64,000 nucleotides of DNA from Toxorhynchites rutilus septentrionalis (GCF_029784135.1 NC_073745.1:308030834-308094833); one strand, 5' to 3'. Positions 11,933 through 24,149 are shown, numbered from the stretch's first letter. Notes: generated from the sequence alone by a model not told the origin. Program-made: numbers and translations.

Positions 11933-11987
11933 ATTTGTTAAGTGACAAAATAAAAGTACATTGAAGTAACGTTGTTTTTGTTTTTTT

Positions 11988-12506
11988 GCAGCAGGGATTC
12001 ACATGCGTCGATACGGTTAAAGATGTTTTTTTGCCTCAACGTGTGTGGCACCCCCATACATCGAGCTTCTTTGTGAATACAAGCTTCTTCAAATGGTTAA
12101 TAACGGTTTGATGATTTATCCCCAGCTCTTGGCCGATGCTACGGCTGCTACTATGCCGGTCTTTCTCGGCTAATTCAGCGATTTTGTCGCAATTTTCGAC
12201 GACAGGCCTTCCGGAGCGTGGCGCATCTTCGACGACCTCTACACCAGAACGAAAACGTTGAAACCATCGTTGTGCGGTGGAAATGGAAACTGTATCGGGT
12301 CCATAAACTGCACAAATTTTATTGGCAGCTTGAGATGCATTTTTGCCTTTGTCATAGTAGTACTATAAAATATGTCGGATTTTCTCTTTATTTTGCTCCA
12401 TATTTGCGACACTATAACTCACGAACGACTTAACCAAACAAAACACTGTCAAGGACTATATTATAGCCTCGCGGAAATACCGCAGGACTTTTTTGACAGC
12501 CTAATA
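11988..12506 (-). pseudogene. Truncated mariner transposase relic
   Basis: Reading leftward from an ATG at 12401, the frame gives MEQNKEKIRHIL, a TAG stop, then a paired helix-turn-helix region ending RFRSGVEVVEDAPRSGRP and SIGQELGINHQTVINHL. Near the WVPHTL motif one base is gained and the frame shifts. Sequence stops being mariner at about 11988, so the whole D,D34D catalytic core is absent. The outer end TTAGGCTGTCAAAAAAGTCC (reverse complement of about 12487-12506) looks like the mariner 5' terminus, with TA next to it. It resembles the fuller mariner at 43680-44853 but is a distinct copy. Confidence 0.8.
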
Positions 12507-13318
12507 TTCACTACAGAGGTATTCTCTATCGAATGAAAAATTCTCCTCTAATTTTGAATTGAGAATATTTCATGAAATAATGAACGCACAGCAAACCGAT
12601 AGTCAAAACTGCCCATCGAAAACTTGAAAATATTTTATACAAAGTCCATTTGTTGCTTTGACGAATGCATTATTTTATAACAGAGCTACAACGTTTCAAA
12701 AATCACTCAAAACTTTCGATGTCGCATTTTGCTCCTCTATTTTTTTGTCAAGTGTAGCTCTTTGCCGACTTCGGTATACGATCGGTCACAAGAAATGTCG
12801 GTTCATTTACACACTCGATTCACTTTTAGTCGCCAGTGTAATACGAAACCTTTTCCGCAATAGTTCGGGGAATTTTCAGAGAGTACTAATAGCGTAATCA
12901 AATATTTTCAATATTTTTATTTTTTCGACTGCTTATTGACCATTCTGTCTAAGCAGTCGTTATTTATTGACCATTCTGAGTGTCTAAGTAGCATTCTACG
13001 CAAAATTTCCTCATCTTTCGAATGAACAGTATAACTATTCTAAGTAGCGTGCTTTCTAAATGAGAGTCAGTTCAAGACATAAAATTAGACCACGAAAGAG
13101 ATAAAAATCCCGAATCAGCTACCTAATCGTATGTATATTTTTATCAGAACACTGGCTCACTTGTTTTAAGTTGACGACTAGTGATGAATGGATAATCTCA
13201 TGCAAATGTTACTATTCATTCCTAGAAATTGATGAAATGAAAATACTATGGAAAAATGATTTTACACCCAATCATGTATGACAAAGGATAATAATGTCGG
13301 TATACATTATTATCCTAA
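12507..13318. other. Unassigned stretch, no gene seen
   Basis: AT-rich sequence with only short open frames. A phrase on TTATTGACCATTCTG is repeated near 12935 and 12965. Nothing else is recognised. Confidence 0.4.
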
Positions 13319-13670
13319 AGGTGGCCGTACACTGTTTGCCCGGAGGTCAAATATTTGATATTTTTTGACAGATAAGGTTTGATTTGATATTTGTACAAAC
13401 ACTATTTTGTTTGCCACTCTTCAATTTTCAACAGTAGTAAACAATATCAAACACCGAACATGGAAAAAATCAACTGAAATATTCAAGGTAACCTAACAAT
13501 GTACCGACAGGTTCGAAGAACAGACTGAAAAAATATTTTAGGCATCCAATAATTGAATATTTGCTTGTCGTGTTTTGTGTAGAATATATTTGATCAGTAC
13601 ACGTTGACCAAATTTTATCTGTCAAAAAGAGTCAAATATTTGGCTTCGGTCAAACAGTGTATGAGCACCC
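13319..13670. mobile_element. PIF/Harbinger-type MITE
   Basis: About 24-bp inverted ends share TACACTGTTTG and begin AGGTGGCCG on the left and GGGTGCTCA on the right. TAA is duplicated at 13316-13318 and 13671-13673, the TWA duplication typical of PIF/Harbinger. The 352-bp interior has no coding frame. Confidence 0.75.
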
Positions 13671-13805
13671 TAAGACTAACTGTTATTACAGAGATATTAC
13701 AAAATGTATAGAAAATTATTTGATTGAAAATCATTTACGCATATCATCAAATCTCAACGATTATGGAATCGTTTAATTTTTATAGTTTTGGTATATGAAG
13801 ATTAG

Positions 13806-14896
13806 GTTGGCAATGGATGTATCATCATCATCGTCGAATTTCAAAAACCGACCATGTACAATTTTTTATTGACCCAAAATAATGACCTGTGCAAAGTTTC
13901 AGCTCAATCGGACATGATTTCTGGGTGCCCAAAAGCGCTTCTTGATGCCAAATGACTTAAAAATGCATGAAACGTCGAGATCTGGTGTCATCTCGAAAAA
14001 AAAAGTTTGGGTGAAAATCAACCTTTTGGGACTGAAAATGCATTAAACGTTGTGATCTCGTGTTTCCCGAGAAAAATTTTTTGGCCTAAAATCGACCTTT
14101 TTGGGACTGAGAGCCTGGGAGGCAATGAAGGTATGGAAAAAAAATCATCGAATTTGAAGAACCGACCATGTGCAATTTGTTTATTGACCTGTGTTTGTTA
14201 AAAATGACCTGTGCAAAATTTCAGCTCAATCGGACATGATCTAGGGGTGCCTCGAAGCACTCGAAATTTTGATTTTTTGGCCACTCAGTCTGTCCCCAAA
14301 CATCTATTTCGGCCAACATTTTTTTTTCGAGATAACACCAGATCTCGATGTTTTATGCATTCTTATGTAGTTTAGCAACGAAAAAAAATTTGGATTTTTT
14401 AAAATTTCTTCACTTACGCCTTGGAAGATTTTCGAGGATAAAAAAATCGAAACTTTGGGCGCTTTGAGGTACCCCTAAATCATGTCCGATTAGCTGAAAT
14501 TTTGCACAGGTCATTTTTTGGACTAATAAACAAAATGTAGATGGTCGGTTCTTTAAATTCGACATTATTTTTTTTCCATACTTTCATTGCCTCTCAGGCT
14601 GAGTCCCAAAAGGTCGATTTTCGGCTAAACATTTTGTTTTCGAGATAACACCAGATCTCGACGTTTCATGTTTTTTTAACTCATTTGGCATCGAAATTTT
14701 TTTTTTCGATTTTTCAATCTTCCTTGGAAAATTTTTGAGGATAAAAAAATCGAAACTTTGGGCGCTTTGAGGCACCCCTAAATCATGTCCGATTGAGCTG
14801 AAACTTTGCAAACGTAATTTTTTTGTGCCAATAAACAAAATGTTCGTGGTCGGTTTTTGAAATTTGACACGACCATTTTCGCTGGCATCCTAATGA
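13806..14896. repeat. Palindromic dispersed repeat
   Basis: Two arms face each other. The left arm repeats AAACCGACCATGTACAATTTTT-like, CAGCTCAATCGGACATGAT and AGATCTGGTGTCATCTCGA phrases twice; the right arm holds their reverse complements in reverse order, with the turn near 14300. No coding frame is present. The AGCTCAATCGGAC phrase recurs at 38995, 39245, 44872 and, inverted, 35185, so the family is dispersed through the window. Confidence 0.75.
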
Positions 14897-15752
14897 GGAT
14901 CTATGCATACCCCGTAACTATAAAAGTTCGATCATAGGAAATAGTTTGGTCATTCACGTCAGATACTTTTATAATGTAAATTTCACTGAAGAGTATCAAT
15001 GATATGAGAAAAAATATATGAACGTTCAACTGGGCAGCCCTTTCAGGCGGCTCAATCCATTTATTGATAGATTCAGAGAAATTCTTGAATGTGTGTTTTT
15101 TAATTTAATTTTGAATGTATAGGTGGTTGTATTTAAAAAAAATTCTTCCTGTCCACGTGGACTCAGTATATACCGCCTCCCCCTCTCCGTGGACACTCGT
15201 GGGCATTTTCTTACCCCCTACCCCTCTAAAGTTGTCCACATGGTATGTGAACAGTCCCCTAGGTGAATAATAATTTTAAATAAAATATTTTTTTCTGCTT
15301 AATCCTCATTTCTTGTTGAATAACTCAACGACGAATTGAATTTGCATATTATTTCTTTTGTTTCAAAAAACCTGATATAAACGAAACATTTTCAGTGATA
15401 AAAACGCCTAGTGATATAATCGAGGCGTCACTGTATTAAGTTTGAATTAAGCATAATACTCTTGATTGTGAACTTTGAATCTTGGGAAATAGAGAAAATA
15501 ATCAATGAATTTTGTTTTATCCCATTTGCTTATTTATTTAATTCCATTAGCATTATAGTTCCATTAGCATTATATTTAACAGAACCGGATTGAATCGTGT
15601 ACATGTTACATGTTGCTCATATAAATTTCACAGTAGTAGCCATTAAATCGAAATAGTAATTCTTCAGTTATTGCATTGTTCAGCGGAGCGGACAGCGAAG
15701 ACAGTTGATATGATCGTTGTTGTGTTAATAATAGCACAACCACAACCAATAC
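14897..15752. other. Non-coding, with a GTCCACGTGG repeat
   Basis: Bases 15010-15265 belong to a repeat family also found near 2826 and 62405-62690. It features several inverted GTCCACGTGG/CCGTGGAC motifs and C-rich runs. The remainder is AT-rich and unrecognised. Confidence 0.5.
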
Positions 15753-16936
15753 ATGTTTTATGGTGGTTTGACACTCCTTTCTCCTCTCTAAAGAGGAGGA
15801 GGGGAGGGTGCTGAACAACTCGAGAACTAATCAAACAAATGGAATCAAACTTAGCATATAGAGGTTTTAGGAATCGATAAACGTTTCTAGGGTAGTTCGA
15901 CACTCCTCTTCCCTCTCTGCCATGCAAATGAAACACAAACTTCTGCATAACTCGAGAACTAATCAAGCAAATGGAGCCAAATTTGGGATGTGAGGGTTTT
16001 CGGGTACGAGAAATGATTGTATGATGGTATGACACCCCTTCCTCCTCTGGAAAGAAGAGGGGGTACCATAAAAATAATACACATATTTCAATCAAACATA
16101 TTCCACATGACAATTGAAAATCTTCGGAGAACTCTGAAGGAAAATGGGAAAATTCGAAAAATTCAATTCCTATGTGTTCTACAATTACATATTGACAAGC
16201 GTTGTTAGTCCATTCGATGTTTGCGGTAACGAAATTGATCTTCGTTCGAAAGTGGAAATGGATTTTAATGTGATAAAACGCACTCCTATATCGTCTTCTA
16301 TCTATATGAATAAAAATGGATCGCCGAATGTGTTGATAAGAGCAAAACTCGAGAAATTAATTGTCCGATTTAGGGCTGTCTTGGTGCACCCGTGGCCGAG
16401 TGGTTAGCGTCCCACACTATCATGCCGGGTGTTCGGGTTCGATTCCCGTTCTGGTTGGGGGATTTTTCGTCAAAGAAACTTCTTCCGGCTTGCACTGTGG
16501 TCACGCGTATTCTAGAGCTTGCCACTCCAGAGTACATTCAAGGCGTGTTATTCGGCATAGAAATCTCAACCAAGTATTAATGAACGACGCTAGTTAATGA
16601 ATACGTTGAGACGGCAAAAGTTCCACAGGGAACGTTAACGCCACTCAAGAAGAAGAAGGGCTGTCTTCATTGTATCATATTTTCTGTATCAAACATTTAT
16701 TCCATGTAACGGACAAATCTTGCAAGAGAATTGTGTTTGAAAATAATCTGATATTATAATGTCGAGTTTCGGTAGAAGTACTGAAATTTCATAGAAAAAA
16801 GTAATTTTAAAGGGTAGAATAGAAGATCAATCAATGAACAGTTTCGCGATTGGACCCACAAACGTGCGCTTAGTAAGGAAACGTGGATGTTATTATAATT
16901 AATTTAGGGCAGGACGAAGTTTACCGGGTCAGCTAG
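15753..16936 (+). mobile_element. Helitron-like element carrying a SINE
   Basis: The right end CCGGGTCAGCTAG at 16924-16936, followed by T, is the shared Helitron 3' end. The body carries degenerate copies of the CATGCAAATGAAACACAAA unit seen at 36850-37530. The left boundary is not clear and the 5' TC terminus appears lost. A 274-bp SINE lies inside at 16383-16656. Confidence 0.75.
16383..16656 (+). mobile_element. tRNA-derived SINE, Feilai type
   Basis: The head contains a perfect pol III A box TGGCCGAGTGG (16393-16403) and B box GGTTCGATTCC (16436-16446). The tail ends in AAGAAGAAG. AGGGCTGTCTT is duplicated at 16372-16382 and 16657-16667. The empty site is preserved in the related Helitrons near 38213 and 53602. 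A second copy lies at 40568-40807 in reverse. Assignment to Feilai is by recall of mosquito SINEs. Confidence 0.85.
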
Positions 16937-16950
16937 TAAGGATATATTTT

Positions 16951-17760
16951 TTAAATATAGATGTTATCATTTTTTTTTAAATACTGATTCGAACACTCCA
17001 TAACTTCTACCCCTTCACCGTGAACAAGTGTGGATCTTTCCTTTGGTCGTCCATTTTTTTCGAATGCCAAACTGCTTTCAGGGAATCCTAAAACAACGAA
17101 TAGAGAACAATACTTATACCAATATAATTTGATCATCGAATTACTAGTGCACCTTCTACGAAAAGTTGAAGAATGGTGTTACTTTCGTCCGGAGTCAGTC
17201 CCGCTGGCGGGGCTGGTAGTAAAATAGGAGAAACAACTTTAGCCATATCCTCTGCATTCGTCGTTTTCTTGCAGAACGCCGTCAGTAACGTTGGCCTGTG
17301 CATGTCGACAGCAACCTTTTCTGTAATTTCACCCCATTTCTGTCTCAAGTCTGCTGCAGTAAGCAATGGAACCGATGGAAACCTAAACACAGAATAATCA
17401 GGACTATTGTCAGTTACATTCAAGAGAATCAGAAACACTCTTACATTAGAAGATGGTTCAAAACTGCCATTATGTGCTTGCACTTTACCATTCCAGCTTC
17501 GCACGAACACTGCAAAGTCCACTGTTCAAAGACAGGTCTGGTACGGATGGAAATTTTGTGCGGCTCAGACCGCGGTGACGATGACTTTAAACAAGTGGCA
17601 AATATGGTGACGCCGTCCTCGTGTACGGTTCGGACTCCGACCAGAAGTAAGCGGTTAGCTTGAAACACACGTTCACCTTCGATTATCAGCCAGCTTGCTC
17701 CTGCGGCGTATTGAATGATATCCGCAAGTTGTACCTTCACCGTCAACATCAAAGTTTTTG
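16951..17760 (-). pseudogene. SWIM zinc-finger gene fragment
   Basis: The leftward frame from 17752 reads through VHEDGVTIFATCLKSSSPRS to LQCSCEAGMVKCKHIMAVL, a SWIM zinc motif (CxC, six residues, CxH). A 62-bp intron (17444 to 17383) with GTAAGA and TTTAG ends joins NHLLM in phase to FPSVPLLTAADLRQKWGEI and on to PPAGLTPDESNTILQLFVEGAL near 17135. A possible third exon follows a TTTAG at about 17085 but soon meets a stop. SWIM proteins with a C-terminal YqaJ nuclease accompany THAP-DDE transposons in some animals; no YqaJ core is visible here and no true start is found. It is probably the companion gene of an ISL2EU-type element, cut off on the left by the Helitron. Confidence 0.6.
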
Positions 17761-18283
17761 CCTCGTTGGATGCCTGTTTTCGAGGAAATATAACAGTTTC
17801 TGATTAACTTTTCATTACTTCGAAAACATCGCTGGAAATATATTTTATTTGAATACAATAAAGTTGCTCAAGTTTTTCTTTCGTAGATTCAAGAAAAAGC
17901 ATCGATACATTGATTTTGATTTATACTTTCGATCCGGATGGGAAGCTACAATCACAATTAATAGATAATATAATAGTGCAATAAGCACTATTTTTGAAAT
18001 ACAAATAACGAAACAACAATACAAGAAGAAATTGAACGAATAGTTAAAAAAGATTGTACATTAGGTACATTAACATTTATTACTTACCATTGTTGCTGAA
18101 AGCTATAAACCTTCGAAATAACGTTGAACAAAAAGTATGAATTTTATGCAGCGTTTGTTTATGTTTACCTCACAATACCGAATTGACAAAACAATGTCGT
18201 CGCGGCGGATTCCCTGAAAGCCAGGTATCTGACGCGTTGTCATATTTTCGATGCCACAATCTCGAGCCATGGATGCCAAGTGA
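17761..18283. other. Unassigned, upstream side of the SWIM fragment
   Basis: AT-rich and non-coding. It probably belongs to the 5' part of the element that carried the SWIM gene. No terminal inverted repeat could be matched to another position. Confidence 0.35.
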
Positions 18284-19790
18284 TTTTGACGTAGGACTAC
18301 GTCTTTGATTTCTATATAGGGGGGTCACTCTACGGAAAAAAGTAACGTTTATTAAGAGTTTTCAAATGTTATAATATATACCATTAGGCTAGGCGCCAAT
18401 TGAGAAGTGTATAGCGCTCGTAAGCGAACGTGAGATTACCAACACGACTCATTCGTGCCACAAACGTAGCGTGGTGGAGCGCATATTGAGTCGCAGTTTG
18501 GTGTAAATAACATGCCACTCGCATACAATGACCGATTAACACAGAGTTACGCGATATATTTTTTTACTAACACAATCACCCGACCAGTACAGCCATACAG
18601 TGTCAAACCCACGGCGCTATATGATTGTTCACCAACACAACTACCACAATCGGCATGACCAGCACGAGAAACTGTGGTTCAGCCACAGCGTCGCGCGAGT
18701 CGTGTCTCACGAGCGCTCCACCATCTCGCGTCATCTGGCCAATTTGCGCCGTTCTATCTGTTCTCATTAGCCACAAAAACAGGTGCCAAGTTACTCGCGC
18801 TATATGCGTCTCAATTTGCGCCTTGCCTTAGACGGAAAATTTATCCAGCATTTTTTCGCCTGAGACATCAACAGTCGAAATAATAAAACAAGTGAGCGGT
18901 TTGACAAATAGAAGAGGTATGTTTTGCGAGCGGAGGTGAAGGTAAATCATGTATTATGCATTCTTTCTCCAACTTCGTTCCCATGAATGTTGTATGTAAC
19001 ACAAAATTGAACGAATAATTGTTCTATCTAACTAATTAGCAAGATGTTAAAGTAATCAGATGCAAGATTTCATGTATCACTGAAAATTCATGCAAGATTT
19101 CGTTCATAAATTAACAAGAGGCAGCGATTATCATGCGAAGATTTATTGAGATCTGCATTACATCGCGCCACAAAAATGAAATGAAATGAAATATTAATAT
19201 TTTTCAGGACTCATATTCATAATTCTCAATGACTCAATTCCTTCTATGATAGATTAAGCAGTAGAACCAATACGACTTGATTGTGACTGTCTGCAAGCGA
19301 ACATTATTTCACCGAAAAAGCTACTGCTCTCGATGCCTTAGAACAAGACTAATAATAGGAATAAGACAATAGAAAGAAATCACAATACCATAGCACGAAA
19401 TCGTGAGTATTTTCAACTTGTTTTTTTTCGTTTCTTCCCCATAAATTTCATATTCAATGTAATCAATGACGATATTTGTTTTTGTTTACCGATTCACATA
19501 TACTGCATCTACCATTCCACTCTGTTATTTGTCCCACTGATATTCATTAATCATTTTCAGTTAGACAGTTGAACTTCCTGCCAGAAGCTTATTGTCTTTC
19601 TTTGTTCGTTACAAACCGTTTGAAGGTTATGAGTACATACAACAAACGGCCCTATTCAAGGCTACTGTTTAGAGTTTTAAAAGAGATTTCTGAACAATGA
19701 AAAGAATTACATTTAAAATAACCAAGTGTTCTGAACAATCACAGTCCTACGTCAAACTTCCGTCCGTGCCCCTAGGCTCGGACTCTTCTA
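18284..19790 (-). mobile_element. Hairpin-terminus element
   Basis: The left end TTTTGACGTAGGACTACG and the right end AGTCCTACGTCAAA are inverted. Outside the right end lies a hairpin (GTCCGTGCC / GGCTCGGAC, 19762-19783) in the place, but not with the sequence, of the hairpins in the other copies. The body is non-coding and hosts a Harbinger-like MITE at 18387-18827. Confidence 0.7.
18387..18827. mobile_element. Harbinger-like MITE nested in the hairpin element
   Basis: The ends GGCTAGGCGC and GGCAAGGCGC continue as near-identical 33-bp inverted repeats containing AATTGAGA and TATAGCGC. TTA is duplicated at 18384-18386 and 18828-18830. The 441-bp interior is unusually GC-rich for this region and non-coding. 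Confidence 0.75.
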
Positions 19791-19946
19791 CTTTTTCCAG
19801 ATATCTTCACATGGTACGAAAAATATTATTAGTTATGAAACTAAATTCATTACTAAATTCTGAACAATGTTTGATAGATTATTTAATATTTATTCTAATT
19901 GATATTGATTGTGTTCATTAAACTGACCTTGCGGTATTGAAGTTTA

Positions 19947-21497
19947 TTGGCGTGGGACTATGTCTAACCAGAGTATATGGCGGTGAAATGAAAACCTAAA
20001 CACAGAACATGCAGGAAAAAATGAAAGATTCCGAATGCCTATAACTCGAACATTTCGTAATAGATCGGGAAGGTGTTTGCATCAACTGATAGGAGATATT
20101 TTTACGCGTCTATCACCATTATTAAAATGTTATTTTCCATGAGATAAACAATTGAATAACGGTAAAATGTCAAGCGTTACCTAAACGCCCTAATTGCCAG
20201 CTTTTGATTGCCCCGATTTACGGTTTCTCCAACTTGAAGACTTGAAGTCAATGTACCTGTGGGAATTCGCTTCGCAAATACACACGCAGATAGGAGGTGT
20301 TTTTGTTCCCACCGAGCTGTGTTTCCCTAACACGGACATTGAAATCAATGTGCTTGGGGGAATCCGCTTTGCAAATAGATGCAAGTAGGTGGTATTTTGA
20401 CACAGTTTTATCTAGCTTTCTCTGTAATTTGTATGTTTGTAACATGTTTGTCTGTAGCGCTTTACCACATCAATAGAAATTTGACCCCCTTTCTGTTGAC
20501 CGATGGATCTGAAATTTGGAACACACCTTTATCTCTGCAGTCATTATAAAACTGCGTATTTCATGATTTAAAAAATCCAAAATGGCGGCCATTACAAAAT
20601 GGCGGATTACATATCTCAAGCCCCATTCATATGGGTTTTCCCAAAATCCCATCAATATGAGTGCCAATGAAAAGGATTGACTAGTAGAACACAGTTATTT
20701 TTAAAACATGCAAATCCAAAATGGCCGCCACCACAAAATGGCGGATTACATATTTTCTCAAGACAAACCCCGCCAAAATGGATATCAAATGAAGGGGCTT
20801 GACCAGTAGATCATAACTATTTATAGAAAACTCAAATCTAAGATAGTCGCTATAACAAAATAGACAATTGCTTTTTTAAATGGTTTCATTCAACTTGACC
20901 TGTTTGTATGTCTGTAGGGTTAACCCGTATTAATGAAAAATTAACCCCTTTCCTTTTGACTAATTAAATTAAAAAAAAGGGTGTGATAACTACTAACTGC
21001 TACTCGCCTAATTATTTTTTAACTTTTAGTACATTATCTGTATTACTATTATGTGCGAACCGGAATATATGTTTTCCCAAAACATACTTCTAAACTGAGA
21101 AGCCTGGGAAAATTGTCATTTCAGATACTAGAGGTGAATGAACTTTCACGGTTCGAGAACTACGTAAACATGAGAGATGCAATAATTCCAGAGGGAAATG
21201 TTAAATACAATGATCGTTTGACAATTCTTCCGTTCACATATTTTGGTAGTACTAGGCATCATATCAAACGTAAAAGGACGGTCATAAAATTTACGAAGAA
21301 CATAATCTATTACAACAATGCATGAATTGATCTTAAATGGCAACTGTTCAAACTTATTACTTACAAAGCAAATATGTTGAATTCAATTGAATTCGTAAAT
21401 TGTTTCATTCAATCGATGGTTAAATCAATACAATACAAATGCTTACTAAAACAACGGTAGTCCCACGTCAACCTTGCGTTTCTATCACCCATTTTTT
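19947..21497 (-). mobile_element. Hairpin-terminus element, long subtype
   Basis: The left end TTGGCGTGGGACTATGTC and right end TAGTCCCACGTCAACC are inverted; the outer hairpin is degenerate (GGGTGATAGAAACGC). The left interior shares about 200 bp with the right ends at 25240-25440, 27270-27500 and 32270-32520 (phrases such as ATTGATGCAAACA and TCGAGTTATAAGC). It also contains one unit of the 90-bp body repeat at 20270-20390. Confidence 0.75.
20540..20880. repeat. Tandem repeat, about 130-bp period
   Basis: Three decaying units share AATCCAAAATGGC, CACAAAATGGCGGATTACAT and a following TTTTCCCAAAATCCCATC- or AAACCCCGCCAAAATGG-like stretch, at about 20570, 20705 and 20835. The third unit is the most diverged. 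It lies inside the hairpin element at 19947-21497. Confidence 0.65.
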
Positions 21498-22785
21498 AAT
21501 TACGGTGAACAAAGAATATATCGCGTAACTGTGAACTAAATTTTATTAGTTTAGAAATTATCATTGACTTCATAAACCGTTGATTGAGAGAATATCCTCC
21601 AATTCTACTACAAAAACAGAACTGTGATGGGTGTTATATTAGTGTGAGCTGTACGGATTCAAGTGCCAAAAAATAGAATGGTTGATTCTCATTTGTTAAA
21701 CATTTTATAAAAATTCACTCAATTTGTTTATTTCTCACTAATTTTTTAAACGGTGTGTAACCGGAGAATCTTCAATTTGCAAAACAAACGAGTAAAGTCT
21801 CCATTGATTACTAAGGAAAAAAAAAGACGGGTGGGTAATGTCGGGGACATAACCCGAGTGACGTAGGACTATACAAAAGGGGCAGCTTTTGCTAAATATG
21901 TATTTTAAATATATTGTTTTATTTTCTTCTCCTACGTGAATACCTACCTATCTACCTGAAAAATAGATTAGTTTACTGTTTACTCTTTATGAACATGTTG
22001 GGGGTTCTGAAAAGAACCTTTCGTGTTGTGTTTTTGCGTTTTTTACAAACTTTCTCAATTTTTTCTTATAGTTAATCTTATAGTTGATTTTTGATTTTTT
22101 TCTGAAAGCTTTGTACTTATTAAATGTTCAACGCCGGGCATCTTTCGGCGTATGCACATATCGTACAATTAAAATGATGGCTGTGATAGGGAATGCATAG
22201 GTGGCCATCAGCTCATTCACTATCATATATTTCACTATTGAGCACATTACCGTACCTTAAACTGTGGTTTCGGAGACGAATGAATTGTAAGATTTGTAGT
22301 CTCCGCAAACAAAGTAAATAAAAATGAAAAAGAACTGAAGTTTTGGAGACGAACTCTTCGATCTGTCGAGAAATAAACGAGCTATAAGCGTTCTGAAAAA
22401 TCAACAGTAAATACAGGGACGGATGAGCTTCGGATTAAAGTCCTTTAAAATAAGAACAGAGCAGCAGCAAATACATAGCTCATCATGTTGCTCCTTAGTT
22501 ATGTTTCTATACAATGCAGATGTAACGTCAGTCAATTTTCAACATCAGTTATCAACCAAAGAAAGCAGTTCTTGGTAACGAGAAAATTCGTTAATGCCAT
22601 CCTGTATACAATGTGTTGTAAATTGAAGCCACTTTTAATTCGGAAACCATGCATGGGTTTGTGAAAACTGAATGATCAATTTCAAAGACCCCAACCACCA
22701 ATAAGTTCAAGAACAAGCATAAACAAAATATTTATATTATGTCATATTATGTCACTTTAGAATGCATTGGTATTGTGAAAAACTT

Positions 22786-23125
22786 TTAATAACTCTTCTT
22801 TGAAAGGTTTAATGGCCCTGAAAAGCGCCGTGTTTTACGGTGGCTGGTTTTGCTACCAAAGCAGTCTGTATAAACAAACTTTTTTCTTCTTCTACCTGCT
22901 GCCGTTTTGCGATTGCGTTTGCCACTCGCTGAAACTAGTTGTTGCCACCGAACCGAATGTGCTCTGTTCTGTAGGCGGGTTTGCTTATTGTCGTGAGCAG
23001 CTTTGCAAGCCAGCTCGAGCACTTCGGCGGCCGAAATTCTATAACCGCTATTAGGTACACTGGTGCTCCGGCACCAATCCGTTGATGCGATGTGATGTGA
23101 AACGATGTCATACAACCACACTGAT
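22786..23125 (-). pseudogene. Histone H2A relic, copy 1
   Basis: The leftward translation gives RIGAGAPVYLIAVI and, one frame away, AAEVLELACKAAHDNKQTR, the core of histone H2A (canonical AGAPVYLAAV and AAEVLELAGNAARDNKK). The N-terminal third is deleted: the 5'-untranslated-like sequence of copy 2 runs directly into the core. After NKQTR the H2A tail is replaced by unrelated sequence shared with copy 2, ending in the histone stem-loop at 22814-22829. Frameshifts exclude a functional histone. Confidence 0.8.
22814..22829 (-). promoter_or_regulatory. Histone mRNA 3'-end stem-loop, relic
   Basis: The minus strand reads GGCGCTTTTCAGGGCC. This matches the histone processing hairpin (six-base stem, TTTC loop) except for one stem base that mispairs. 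Purine-rich CAAAGAAGAG follows about 12 bp downstream, where the U7-binding downstream element would lie. That element is cut off histone mRNA, so its presence argues for capture as DNA. Confidence 0.7.
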
Positions 23126-24149
23126 TTTGTGTGATTACCAACATTGTAATAATTTCCTTATATCCCATTCTTTTCCTGAAAAATTATGTCACCCTTCTAA
23201 ACTCGAGTCCACCGCGAGTAATCGGTTACCCACATTACTAACCATAGATTTAAGAAAATTGTTTGTATATATATAGTTTTAAAAACATATTTAAGAATTC
23301 GGCTCCTTTAAACTTACGTAACTGAGCCTGTAAAAATAAACGAATTAAAAAAAAACCACACTGATTTACGGTTCGAAAGAGAATGATATATTTTTCAGCG
23401 GATCCGCGCGTTTTGTACTTTAGCGGTACACGCTCACAGGATAGAGACAAATCGGCAGACTCAGCCCAAGGGGCGAGTCCAACGAGACGAACAAATGAGC
23501 GTTAAAAGGCAGCGATGGCAAAAATATACATTCATTACGATTTGTTCGCTCGTTGGATTCACATGCAAGCTAAAAAGGGTCCTTTTCAGGATCACAAAAT
23601 TATCTTTAATCTAAAGAGATTATTGTTTTGTTATAACTCGATATCCCCATCTTGTTCGGCTGAACCTTTCTGTTTAGCGATTGCGTTTGCCACTCGCCAC
23701 AGGATTCACATTTGGAAAATTTCTTCCCATCCAGCTTGTGACATGCTGTACAGTAAATTACATTTAATGTGACGTGCCGAAGCACCACTAAGTGTCGCAT
23801 TGGAGGCGATTTTAACCTGTAATTGAACATTTGCGATGGCAGTGGTACAGCTTTCACAGTTGGAAAATTTCTTCCCATCCAGCTTGGGACATGTTGGGTC
23901 ATAACTTGGACCCCGAACTCTATGTTTACAAAAATGTTCAACTAAATATGTCGCATTACAGGTCCGTCCAATTAGCTAAATGTCGAACTAAATGTATGTA
24001 AATGTAAATTGCAATTTAAGAATTGGTGAAAATTGAATAATCGAGAAAGTCTCCAACCATCAAGAATCTCAGCACAACTGTTAAATTCTCAAACTCATCA
24101 TCTTCTGGCAAACAAATTATGAAAAAATCAATTTGTGTTTTATTATTAT

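Noticed and set aside
16383..16460. A tRNA gene on the + strand with good A and B boxes
   Set aside because: It is the head of a SINE: the tail, the 11-bp target duplication and the reverse copy at 40568-40807 all show this, and cloverleaf pairing is poor.
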